Origin: Mytilus edulis
Taxonomy: Eukaryota > Mollusca > Bivalvia > Mytilida > Mytilidae
DNA length: 64,000 bases
Reading direction: 5' to 3'
NCBI RefSeq assembly: GCF_963676685.1
Contig: NC_092351.1
Coordinates: forward strand, 40,972,733-41,036,732
Position numbers and translations under genes: made by a program. This document shows positions 1-11,300 of the stretch, piece by piece. The notes under the pieces were generated by a model. It was not told where the DNA came from. It was given only the letters and a program-made list of their open reading frames with translations, and did no database searches. Each line of letters starts with the position of its first letter. The first letter of the stretch is position 1.

Positions 1-260
1 GCGTTTGCGTAATGTGTTGATAAAAAAATATTAAAAAAAACAGTCTTTAAAACACAAAGAACAAGTGAATCAAATCTTCTTTTCGAGGAAAAACGTTTCC
101 TATATTATTATCATACTTTTGAAATATGAACGAAAAATGTTACATGAATTAGTATTTTAATCAAATAGGTGTATAACTATCCTATGTACTGTTCTGAGAC
201 TCAAAGTATCAATGAAATCGGTAAATACTAATTTTCAATAAACATATTAAATATACTAAC

Positions 261-455
261 TATTTGAAAGCCATAAAGGTGATGCGGTGCCACACTGATA
301 GCCATCTGATGTACACTGTGTAGGCATCTTTTCCCCTGCACATGAAGTGATCCTATACCAACCTTCATTCAAATTCGAATCGCACAGATCAGAACTGTCA
401 TTATAAGACACCGATCGATTTTCGTTACTCAAAAACTTGTCCGTTACACATGGAT
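261..455 (-). CDS. Second VWDE-like gene exon 2: D8C domain, first half
   Basis: The exon is 195 nt (65 codons), phase 1 to phase 1, with acceptor ATTTAG|ATCC and donor AATA|GTTAGT. It starts with DPC through the split codon and shows ENRSVSYND, LCDSNLNEGWYRI, GEKMPTQC, QCGTASPLWLS. It fits the D8C consensus better than the first gene's exon: GWYR and CGT are both intact. The small change in donor (GTTAGT) is still a usable splice site. Confidence 0.82.
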
Positions 456-2573
456 CTAAATGATAAAAATCAAAACTTATATCAATGTTGCTCTATATCA
501 TAGTTGTTTTTCGGTCATTATTTTGAACATAAATTAGGCCATAATTTTTCCTCTCATTGTTTTTACGTTTTTCGTTTCGGGACTTTATATAACTGACTAT
601 GCTGTATGTGTTTAACTCATTGTTGAAGGCCGCACGATGAACTATAGTCGTTAATTTCTGTGTCATGTGGTATATTGTGGAGATTCGTCTCATACGGCAA
701 TTCTACCTAATTTATATTATTAAAACTCTCAATAATGTAGCCATTTTATAAATTGATGTAAATAGTTAAACAGTAAGAGGGTACACTGTTATTTTAACTT
801 CTCATCCGTCAGGCATTGCTTATCATTTAATACTTATTAATATGATGAGTTTATCCGTTATTATAAAGGCGGAAGGAATTCAACTGCTATCTCTGGTTAT
901 ATAAAAACAGATTGTTAGAAGAGAAACAACAAAACAACAACTTCCGTTTTAAACGTTGATTTTTTTATTTTTCATCCTCGACGTTTGTTCCTGAAGTGAT
1001 ATTGTGAAGTGTACACAATTTTTTAATAAGGGCATACTTATTTCACTCCCGGTTTTTAGTGGATTTCGTGTTGTTTCTTATTTATTATTTATAACTGTTG
1101 ATGTAAATGTCATTTGGTTTTGTTAGTCTTTGTTTACTCCTTGGTTTTGATTTTTATTGTCTTCTAAGACAATTCATTTAATATCTAATTAAAGAATTCT
1201 CTTGGAAGCAAAATAAATAGTCATGTTATCCTTTATTGATACAGAGGATACATATCAATCCTTCTAATTAAGAGACATGCTCTTGGTAAATAAATCGTAT
1301 TTTTATAAAATTGGCTATACATAAGATTATGATTTTTATCGGCCCATGTTTAAAATCCGTGGAAAAAATTAAAAGACACTATCGATAAGCTACGACCAGC
1401 ACAATATTCCAAACAGAATGACTATTCCGGGTTTTCAATATCTATACAGTTGGACTTACCCTCCATATTATTACTCTTCAACATTATCCCTGAATGTAGG
1501 GTCAATATGCACAAAAAAGTCAAAGAACAGAGAAAAAAAAAACTCTGAGAAAAATTCAAATCAGAAAGTCCTATATACAATGGCCAAATCAAAAGCACAT
1601 ACACATTAAACGAAGGGAAACCAACTGTCATATTCCTGGCTTGGTACACTTTGACACTTCCTTATGTAGAAAACTAAGTTAAGTAAGACGCTTATGTGAT
1701 ATCGCTTCAAATAAAAAGGGGGGTAATACATTTTATAATTCGTACCTTTATTCCATAGTTCCGATTACAAAACGCACAAATGGTTAATGTATAAGCCAAT
1801 TGTAACTGTGTTTACATGTGTTATATTATTGAAAAGGCCTGTATTATCAAATCTTGTTATTTTGAGCAGCATTAGATATATTCACTTAATAACATGTACT
1901 TCAGTATTCGTAATAGCATAACAAACCTTACATTGATTAATTTAAAGTTGCTTTAACAAACATTTGATATTATGTAAGAATGTATCTGCCTAGTGCATAT
2001 TGTTATAGCTCTAATTCTTTAGTCTTTTTTGTTTTGTTTTTTTTTGGCCAAGGAGTTATCACCTTCTGTTCGTATCCTTTGGTATACTCGACTAGACTTT
2101 AATGTTGGTTCTAATTGATTTTTAGGATTCTAGAGGTTGTATTTGTTTGGACTTAACTTTATTGGCTTCGAGAAAACGTAATAATACACATTTGATGCCT
2201 TAAAATTGACACCCTTACAATGGCTTCAATGTGAATGATGTATTCGTATTTCTTCCGACACACCTTTCTGGATTTCGAAATAGTTCATACAATGCCAAAC
2301 TTCTTATTTTGTTTAGCTTAAAAAATAGCTTATTTTGTTATCGAATTCTTCAATTTTCCTTTACTTGTCGAACATAGAGCTTGCCATATCTTTTCAAAGA
2401 AAGAGCGTATTGTTGAATTCCCGAGCTCAGTGTCCATTTTTCTAGATTTCAATTTTTTAGAGAAAACAATAGTATACCGACTTACCTGAATAGGTCGATG
2501 CTTTAACTATAATAAAGCCGATTGATATAACAATATACAATGTTCCTCTGAAAAGCATTTTGATCATTATCAT
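261..2573 (-). CDS. Second VWDE-like gene, 5' part only (continues past the left edge)
   Basis: A signal-peptide exon (2573-2486) and a D8C first-half exon (455-261) lie in the same order, phase and orientation as exons 1 and 2 of the large gene. The rest of the gene is to the left of the window. It starts about 5.7 kb downstream of the first gene's stop, so the two are tandem paralogues. The intervening 2-kb intron is shorter than the 1.7-kb and 9.6-kb introns of the first gene taken together. No break is visible in the two exons. Confidence 0.75.
456..2485. other. Intron 1 of the second VWDE-like gene
   Basis: This AT-rich intron holds two dispersed-repeat fragments. One at about 520-690 is an inverted piece of the 'gtgccaatgagacaac' family (it includes 'ttgttgaaggccg' and 'gtgtcat.tggt'). 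One at about 1560-1660 belongs to the 'aactgtcatattcctg' family. I see no exon in either strand. Confidence 0.6.
2486..2573 (-). CDS. Second VWDE-like gene exon 1: signal peptide
   Basis: The exon is 88 nt and encodes 29 residues plus one base, ending TTCAG|GTAAGT in phase 1. In-frame ATGs occur at 2573, 2567 and 2558; the first was chosen. After a basic N-terminus (K, R) comes a long hydrophobic core (LYIVISIGFIIV) and then ASTYS, a typical signal peptide with a small-residue cleavage region. Length and phase match exon 1 of the tandem gene. Confidence 0.72.
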
Positions 2574-3059
2574 TGAAATCGCTCTGAATGTCTTCAGTGA
2601 ATATTGTAAATGCTCATGTTGCTTCTATACTAATAAGTTTTTATTCAACGAATAACCTTATCATTTTACAGATAACAAATATGTTCTTCCTGTAGTTATA
2701 TCCATACTTAGAAGACTAAATATTCAACAATATGAAACTCTATTGATTTTACACGGACATCTTTATATCAATTCTGATCAGTAAAAAAAGTTAGTAAATA
2801 ATTTGCAACATTCTTTCTTTTGGTGACAGATCATCAAATATCTCCTCTATCCGCTAAATCCTACATTTAAAAGTTTGAATAAGAGTTATAACTTGACGGC
2901 TGTGAGTCAGATACTAAACTTCTCTTACAGAGAAACCTGTATGCAAACAACAATTTACCTTGTGTCTTAGTAGAGTCAAATAAGGATTAGTGTCGGTCTA
3001 TACAAAGCACCCAAACTAGTTTTACAGTAATTCAGTATACGTATTGTCATTTTTATAAA

Positions 3060-3276
3060 GTTTCAACACTATGAATTTTTCGAAAACCTAAGGATTTTCT
3101 TATCCCAGGAAAAGATAACCTTAGCCGTATTTAGCAAAACGTTTTGGAATTTTGGGTCCTCAATGCTCTTCAACTTTGTACTTGTTTGGCTTTATAACTA
3201 TTTCGATTTGAGCGTCACTGATGAGTCTTATGTAAACGAAACGTGAAACGTGCGTCTGGTATACCAAATTATAATC
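3060..3276 (+). repeat. Dispersed repeat, 'GAGCGTCACTGATGAGTC' family
   Basis: The copy contains the lead 'ggtcctcaatgctcttcaac', the core gagcgtcactgatgagtc and the end aacgtgcgtctgg. The same order recurs at 15780-15965 and, inverted, at 28992-29170. It has no coding capacity. Confidence 0.6.
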
Positions 3277-3278
3277 TT

Positions 3279-3387
<109 letters not shown>

Positions 3388-5605
3388 ATCAATAAACTCA
3401 ATATTAACTGTACAAAATCAAATTGAATAGTGATTGACTTGTTAAATATACTGTGATCAAGCACAAATAACTCAAATAACTTATAGTTATATTTTACTTG
3501 TTGTTGAACATCAACCATTCATCCATTCATTAAGTAATGGAAAAAACATCTTTCAAAATGCATGCAGATGTTGCATACATTTTTATATCATGACACTCAC
3601 ACAAGTGTGGTGTGATTGATAATGTTTAAACATGTTGAACAACTATAAGCGCGGTGGTTTAAAGAATAAGCCACGTTTGACATTGAATTCATTGGCACAC
3701 ATGCCAAAGCTGATGATAGGTGTAGACTAGAATTCACATTAACACGGATATAAGATAAAAACAATTGGAATTTTGAGGTTGTAGACGATATAGCATCATC
3801 AATTACCTTATATTACGTTAATAAGTAATGTAATTTGTGTCCATCACTTTTTGGTTTGTAAAACACAAATTATGAGCTGATCCAATATTCCACATGTTAT
3901 TTAGTGTGTAAGAAATTTACAATTATTGTCATAAATCTTTACCGCTTGGTAGAAATTTGCGTTTTTCGCTAGAAAAGCACTAGCAACTGTTAATCAAACG
4001 TAAACTTTTAAACTCTATACAAACTTCCAGGTGCGAGAGTTTCTCGCTGCATTGAAGACCCTTGATATTGACCTTCTGCTGTTGTCTGTTCTATGGTCGG
4101 GTTGTTGTCTCTTTGACACATTCCCCATTCCCATTTTCAATTTTATTATCGAATATGTAATCTATTTTTATGAACACTATTTACTATTTCAAATGTTTAG
4201 TAGAGTTCCATAAAAAAATACCTATTTGGTTAAGCGATCAGAGAAATAACTCAAGACTTGCAAAACGATAAAAGAAAATGGTGAAGTTGAAACTTTATGA
4301 TAGCACGACAAAGAACTGAAAAATGAAATTGAACGATTGATTAATATGGCTTGTTTTGGCCAGAGAGCAATACTTACAAATTATGATTTCGACAGTTTTG
4401 TTTTTTCCACTTAACAAGAAGTAAAATCACAAATATACTATATAAAAGTCCGAAGAAAACTCAAAACGGAAACTCCCTAATAAAATGGCAAAATCAAAAG
4501 CTCAAACACATCAAAAGAATGGATAACAACTGTCATATTCCTGACTTGGTACAGTAATAAAATATAAGTATGAAAATTGTTCCAAATTGTTTCTAAAAGA
4601 AAGAGAAAAAATCCAAACATTTAAACAGTACTAACTGACTTTATCACATAAGCTGAGATTAACAGGTTTAATTCTTTTGCCTACTTAGAAATATTGATTA
4701 ATATGTGGTAAGATGACATGAACTTGAGGTTTATTTCCAAATTTAGCAACACATTTGTTTTTCCATTTATGCACAAAACCTTTATTTTGATCTGAGTTAG
4801 AGGCAATACATGCCTCAATGTTAGAACTCATTCATTTATCAAAAATATCAGTCAATATTTGTTCTACGAGGATGACCAGTTCTGTCCTTTTCATATAGTG
4901 CCTTAATTACTTAAATATGTTCTACATAGTTTTATATTTATACCTATGCACAGGAACCATTTTGTTTATATACTTATTTCAGTATGTTCTATTTTACCGT
5001 ACCTGATTTTGTGGTGTTAAATCCTACAAAGTCCATCTAAATCATTATTGCAAAGAATTCCACTCAATCCAGTGCAAGTGGTCCTCTTAAACTTTCAGTG
5101 AGGTGTGAGGTTTTATTTGCTCTGGATTAGGGCCTCACTGTGATTTGAAATGACAAAAAAAGCAATACAAGCGAAGCTTCTTTGCTCTTATACGTTTTTT
5201 CTGTGAATGTACTAATTTTGTGTCATGGATGGATACCCCATGTACTTTTTCCCTATAATGACACGAAAGTGTGGGAAAATTTTATGCAGTATATGGCCAT
5301 AATAGAGAGGATAGAGTCGAAAGTTTTATACTGCTAAATCAAACCGTTTCCAATCAATAAGTAATCATATTTTTCATGAAGGCGTATTACGTGAAAGATT
5401 CTCAGCGGGTAATAACACGACAGGTGTCACTGGTGGAGCAGAATCGGCTTACTATTCCAGAATAACCGATGTCATCTACGATTTTGAGTGGATTTGGAAT
5501 AAGTATTCTATGTTGTGTTTTTTACAATTTTGGTTGTGCTTTCGTCGTTTTCCATATGGTTTTCATCTTCATTTTATATATGAATTAAGATTACAAGGTG
5601 TGATT

Positions 5606-7450
5606 GCAAAAGAGGGGCGAAATATACAAGAGGACCAGTCAAACTCATAAATCGAAAACAAACTTACAACGACATGGCTTAAAATGAAAAAGACAAACAA
5701 ACAAATGATAGTACACAAGAAACAACATAGAAAATGAAATACTGTGAAACACGAACCCCACCATAACTAAGTGGTGATCTCAGGTGCTCCGGAAGGGTAA
5801 GTAGATCCTGTTTCGTATGTGGCACCGGCCGTGTTGCTCGTGTTATTACAAACCCGTTAAATAGTCTAATTCGGATGTCACATTCATGAAACGGGAAGGG
5901 GATTGTATTAACGACTTAAGAAACATATCTGATATCATCTGTGAAATGGTTATTCCATAACGGACAACCAGCATGTGATGGTGTCCGTAAAATTCACGAA
6001 GGAATGAGTTCAACTTTTCCATTTTGAACGGTTGGTTTAATAGCTCTCTTGTGAGCAGTAACCCTCCATAAGGGAAATCATGATAGGAAATACAAGCGCG
6101 GGAATATTGTGTCAACTGGGAGATATGTACTCCGTATGCAGGCCCTGCTGGCCATGGAATGTTGCTACATAGAAATGGAAATTTCACAATTTGGGAGCTG
6201 AAATCATCTCGGTTTCGTAAAGTTTTCAACCGACCTTAATTGTTAATTTCTTGATGTAGGTCAAGATATGAGGGAGACTTGTATCTTTCTATGTTGTGAT
6301 GTTAGACTATTGTTCCAGAAAAGGTAGAAGGTTTGGTAATATTAAAACGTTTAATCCCGCTGCAATTGTTTGCACGTCCTAAGTCAGGAATCGGATGTCC
6401 AATGTTTGTGGTACGTTTCTGTGGTTCATAAGTGTTTCTCATTTTTCATTTTTACATAGATTCGACCGTTGGTTTCCCTGTTTGAATGGTTCTACACTAG
6501 TAATTTTTGGAGCTCTTTATAGCTTGCTGTACAGTGTGACCTATAATGGTTTACGTTTATAAATTTTTACTTGGATGTAGAGTTGTCTCATTGGCACTCA
6601 TACCACATCTTCTTATATCTATTAACAGTATCTGTTGTATCCTTTATCTCTAGTTCGATGGGATAGATGCGTTTAACATAGTCATCAAATTTTGAATTAT
6701 TCAGTGAGAGAACATCATCTATATAGCGGAAGGTAAGTTAAAGAATAATGCTGACTTCTTTATCCTGAGAAGTTCCTGTATGAAGTCAGTCTCATAATGA
6801 TAAAAAAACAAGTCGATAAGAAAAGGGGAACAATTGGTTCCAATTGAATGCCGACACTCTGTTGAAAAACACGTTCTCCAAACGTTACAAATGTGTTGAA
6901 GAAATCAAACATCTTGATAATGTCAGTTTCAGAGAATGTTTTGTTTGACTCAGTGTGATCCTTTACAAAGTAGGATTTATATCTCCTTAAGACAAGATTC
7001 TTGTATCTTCGTTTGCCATTCTCAAAACAATACCAACTCTTTCGATTTGTCTTTTAGTTTGGAATGGGGAATACTACTAGAAAAGTAAAATGTTTTTATG
7101 CTATGCAAGATGAAAGAGTCTTAGATTGTATGTACTCTAACAGATTTTTAGAATATTTTAGTATCCATATCTGATTCACGCCACCTCTAGAATAGGCAGT
7201 TTCACAATAACTCTAAAGCCCGGCTTTGATTGAAGATAAAATAGATTTTAATAATTTAGAAAATGGTTTCGCGGAGCACTTGGAAGACCCAGCAATATAC
7301 GGTTGTTTGTAAGTTTCCAATACAGTGATGGAAGATCCAGTTCTTCATCTTTGGTTAAAATTCCAAGGGAAAATGATTTGTGATACTAAAATAGCATGGA
7401 TTCAAAAATATTTTAGTCAATGTATACCTTCAACAACAGTCATCACCAAA
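5606..7450 (-). mobile_element. Reverse-transcriptase retroelement copy 1 (decayed, interrupted)
   Basis: Reading the minus strand, 6740-6634 encodes RYIDDVLSLNN and then ELEIKDTTD, a reverse-transcriptase palm with a YIDD catalytic motif. After an insertion (6287-6627) the frame resumes with PSYLDLH, then RNRDDF, CSNIP, PAYGVHISQL, YSRAC and LLLTRELLNQ, and ends at about 5846. A 3' untranslated part follows to about 5606 (plus strand 'ggtgctccggaaggg'). Stops and frame changes show it is dead. The 'YLDL' and later strand order suggest a Penelope-like or related non-LTR reverse transcriptase. I know the sequence as very common in mussels but am unsure of its formal family. Confidence 0.68.
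6287..6627 (-). repeat. Dispersed repeat inserted in retroelement copy 1, with 6-bp target duplication
   Basis: This 341-bp segment is an inverted copy of the 'atgtggtatgagtgccaatg' family. GTATCT occurs immediately on both sides (6281-6286 and 6628-6633), and removing the segment plus one GTATCT restores the flow from DTTD to the SYLDL part of the reverse transcriptase. It is therefore a true insertion, younger than its host element. Confidence 0.65.
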
Positions 7451-8176
7451 ATGAAACAAAAGTGTAATATTTGAGTGTCAATAACCTTTAGGTATCTTCC
7501 TGTTTTGTTCCACAATATCGTCATGTTTTCTAACATATCGATCATCGTTAAACTTAAAGATAGAGATTCTAACGTAGACTGTTATATGACAACGAAGTAT
7601 TCACACATATCAATAAATTATATAGCATTCCTATGGAAAATAAATTCGTTTTATTATGCTGATATATAAAGATGGCGTCATACAAAACTGAAAATGATAT
7701 ATGTTCCTTCGGATTATTTAGTCACTTCACAATTATCAAAGGATAAACATTGTTGTTAAACAGAACATTGTCGACGAATAAAAACGTTATACAGTTTATA
7801 TTTGTGAACTTCAATTGTCTTGTCGATTGTATATAAGAATAGATCTACATAACTCTCTTTGTGTATATCAATTTTTGTTGCAGAAATCAGTTAACACAGA
7901 TTATGTTTGATATCCTAAATCACATATTATTTTTTATAGTTAAAATTACAGGTAATATAAAGTTTTGTCTCTTAAATCGCAAATTAGGTTTGCTATCTGT
8001 ATCACAAGTAATGATTGATATCTTTTTCACATATAATGCTGTAAACATATCCTAACAAATCATGTTTGATGTCAATTATCATAAATCATTATATATAAGT
8101 AACACTAATCACATGTAATGACTTTCATTTACCACAAATAATAATTATAATAAATCTCAAATCTTGGATTGAAGCA

Positions 8177-8182
8177 TTTATT
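8177..8182 (-). terminator. Polyadenylation signal AATAAA of the VWDE-like gene
   Basis: The plus strand reads TTTATT, so AATAAA lies on the minus strand about 97 bases after the stop at 8279. It is the first AATAAA or ATTAAA after the stop, implying a short 3' UTR of roughly 110-130 bases. Confidence 0.55.
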
Positions 8183-8278
8183 ACAAATCATGCATAACTG
8201 TACTGTTATATTTAACATTTCCCATTTAAGACACAGCATTAAAAAATCATCAATATGTCAATAATTGATCCTTGCGTC

Positions 8279-8393
8279 CTATTTTTTCCCTGGTATATAC
8301 ACGAAGTTACTGACATATCCAGATACAGCATTTGGCATTTCTTTGGAAACTGGATTGTTCAACATCATGGTTGAATCTCCAATGTTAGATTTC
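8279..8393 (-). CDS. VWDE-like gene exon 18: cytoplasmic tail and stop
   Basis: The exon is 115 nt, entering in phase 2 after the acceptor ATTATAG|GAAA and ending in TAG at 8281-8279. It encodes about 37 residues (starting KSNIGDS and ending YIPGKK) with no recognised domain. Two tyrosines lie in contexts that could be phosphorylated (GYVS and VYIP), but this is only inference. The stop is followed within about 100 bases by a polyadenylation signal. Confidence 0.76.
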
Positions 8394-11300
8394 CTATAAT
8401 TAAAACAAACGAAATATTATCAAACGAATATTTTACGCTTAAAATTAATCATAAAATACAAATTTTCTCCTGGATTAACAATATCGCTGGTAAAAAATTT
8501 ACACTTAAAACGTTTCTGAATTTAAGTATGTTTACCCCCCCCCCCCCCCCTTTTATAAAACCCAATTGGAAACTAACTTCCTACAAGCAAATTGTATTAC
8601 TATAAAAATGTTAAGTGATTTATAAATAGATCCTTCTAAATTCATCAGAAGAGCCGTGGTGTAGTGGTTTGCGCATCAGACTACTGATTCGATTCCAACT
8701 CCAGGGACTGCTTTTTCGGCTCTCCCTTGACACCACTTGCGAGTATGCGAGAAACGATGATAGTCCGCCAGAAGGGGACGATAAATGGCTGACCCGTGAA
8801 AACAGAAAGCCTTATCTCTTGCACATAAAAGGCACACTTTAAGAGTCTAATACCGCTACAAGGCAACACTCACACCTAGTAGAAAGGGATTACTATCAGT
8901 TGCAATAGCTTGTTTCTCAATCCACTATTATTCACTACTATCCACTAATAAATATGTTTAAAGTAAACGTAACTTTAACCAACGGATAAGTATGCTTTGT
9001 CTTTTGTTGTTGCTGGAGATTTTTTTTCGGTTCAACTTCAACGCTACTTGCAAAACATTTGATCAGATATATGATTGCAATTATAATTTGGATCAGCAAT
9101 TTTCCAGCTGAGTTTGGCGTTATTTTTTGTTTAATCTGGCTCCACATGTTTGACTTTGACGTAATTGAACAATAAAACTCGGAATTTTAATCTTGATCTT
9201 TATGGGAAGCATTGTCACCGCTTTTATTATTTTCATGTCTTAATAATATTACTTATCTGAATAAATGACAGTGTTAGTATATATATTTAAAAGATATTTA
9301 ATTGTTCATTAAGATCATCTTATACCTTTTTGTCAAATGTTTTATCACTTTTATGATTACTATGGTTAGAATAACTCCTCCAGCAACGCCTCCAATTGCT
9401 ATGCCTATATATAGGGCAACGTTGTTCTTCTCTTCCACAACTCCTGTAATATGTAGTGGACAAATATGGCATAGTAAAACAAGTTACATTGAAGATAATA
9501 CACCTATTTGAACTCTTATACAAACGTTGAAGAACTGGTTAAACCAAGTTGGTCCAAAACTCAAACCAAGCAAGAACAGGAATAGAAACATTCATGTGCT
9601 TCTACGGCAGTATAATTTGTACCGGTAATGTTACTGCATTCCGTAATCTAAAATAGTTTCATTTTTTTATGTCAGATTTATTAATTAGAAGAACATCTGT
9701 TGTGAATGCAAAATACAGATCTAGATATACTGACTAATGGGCTTTCGATACCATAGAGGACTAACTGTCTACCAGCAGAATATTGACCCAGTGATTGTTA
9801 TAACAATCATGGTACTATTATCACTGCACCAAATGAGCATATCGACAATTTTTGTTTTATTTTGTGTTTTGCAGAATATTAGAAAAGATCCAAAGATAAT
9901 ATAAACTATCAATAGCCGATGATACCAAAAAGGGTTAAATTCAAAGGCAAAATTGGACAATTGGTTTTCAGTTTTACATGAGGAAGGTGGATTCTTTGAT
10001 AAAAATGAAAACAATGTGTTATTGGTAGTACCTAAGTTTTGGCTTCTTGTCTAATGCTACACGCCGGACAAAGTAGAGGAAGTTGTAACAGAGCCCTTCA
10101 TCTTTTTAAATTAGAATTTCTAGTCAATGATGACGTTTTTTGAAATAAGTTAAATTATAATAATAAATGAACTGCTTACAAAAATTGGAACGTTTCGAAA
10201 TACTATTCTACTTTGAGAATATCACAGAAGTTATATAAGGAATTAACTTTCTGAATTTTGGGTCTCCGAAGCTCTTTATTATACGTTTTAACGTTTCATA
10301 TTTGAGCGTCACTGATGACTCTTTTTTTTTTATTACTTAACCTGCAACTGCCATACACACTTTTAATCCTGGTATCTATGATAATTTTGTTTTGTGCTTT
10401 GTTAACTCTCCATCTGAACTTAGAAGGACTCTGATGTATATGCAAATGGCTTCAATTTCTGTTTCAGTAAAATGGATTTTTTTCTTAATCCATTAAAACT
10501 GGACATTGCATGTGAATAAATTTCTTGTTAACACATGGTACAAAACTCGTGTTATAGAGAAATAACACTTGGCTATTATCTTACGGGTACCTATATTACT
10601 TATTAATTCACTATGTCATATGTTCTCTTCGAATAAAACTATTTTACAGTATACGTACTCGGTTTTTCAGGACAAGTGGTCTGAAAAAAATAAATATCAA
10701 TAGAAATGAATTTCTTTTGTATATATTATTACTTAACTGAAAGATTGATAAGCAATAAAAATAACATATATTCTTATAAACATTTGACAATCTGCCAAAT
10801 ATGAGACTGATTCACAAGATTCAACACTATGGTATCAACGAGCAAACTATAAACTGGATAAGAAGTTTCCTTAGTAACTTAGACAACAATGCGTACATGT
10901 CAATGGGTCATGATCAAGTCGGAGGAACATAACCAATTGAATTCCACAAGGCTCTGTATTGGGACCAATTTTATTCGTTCTATTCATCAACTACTTGCCA
11001 AACAATTTCATATCAGATGTGTTCATGTTCGCAGATGATACCAAATTAGTAAAAGAAATAGTCAACCAGAGCGATCAGAAATTTTTTCTGGAAGACCTTG
11101 ATATCCTATTTGATTTATATATTTTTTTTACAGACAAGTGTTAATTTTAACTAATTAGCGGATGGAATACTTCACCCGAACCTCCAAACTACAAGATGAA
11201 AAGTATGAGGGCGGCCGCACTACCCTTGAAAATGTTGAAACAAAAAAAGATGTTGGAATAACTATTAACATGAATCTTATTTTCAAATCATACTTAAAAT

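Noticed and set aside
10010..10110. A minus-strand frame with LCPAC as a candidate cysteine exon
   Set aside because: It is followed by a stop and has no acceptor in the needed phase 0. The similarity to the VWDE C-terminal cysteine pattern is slight.
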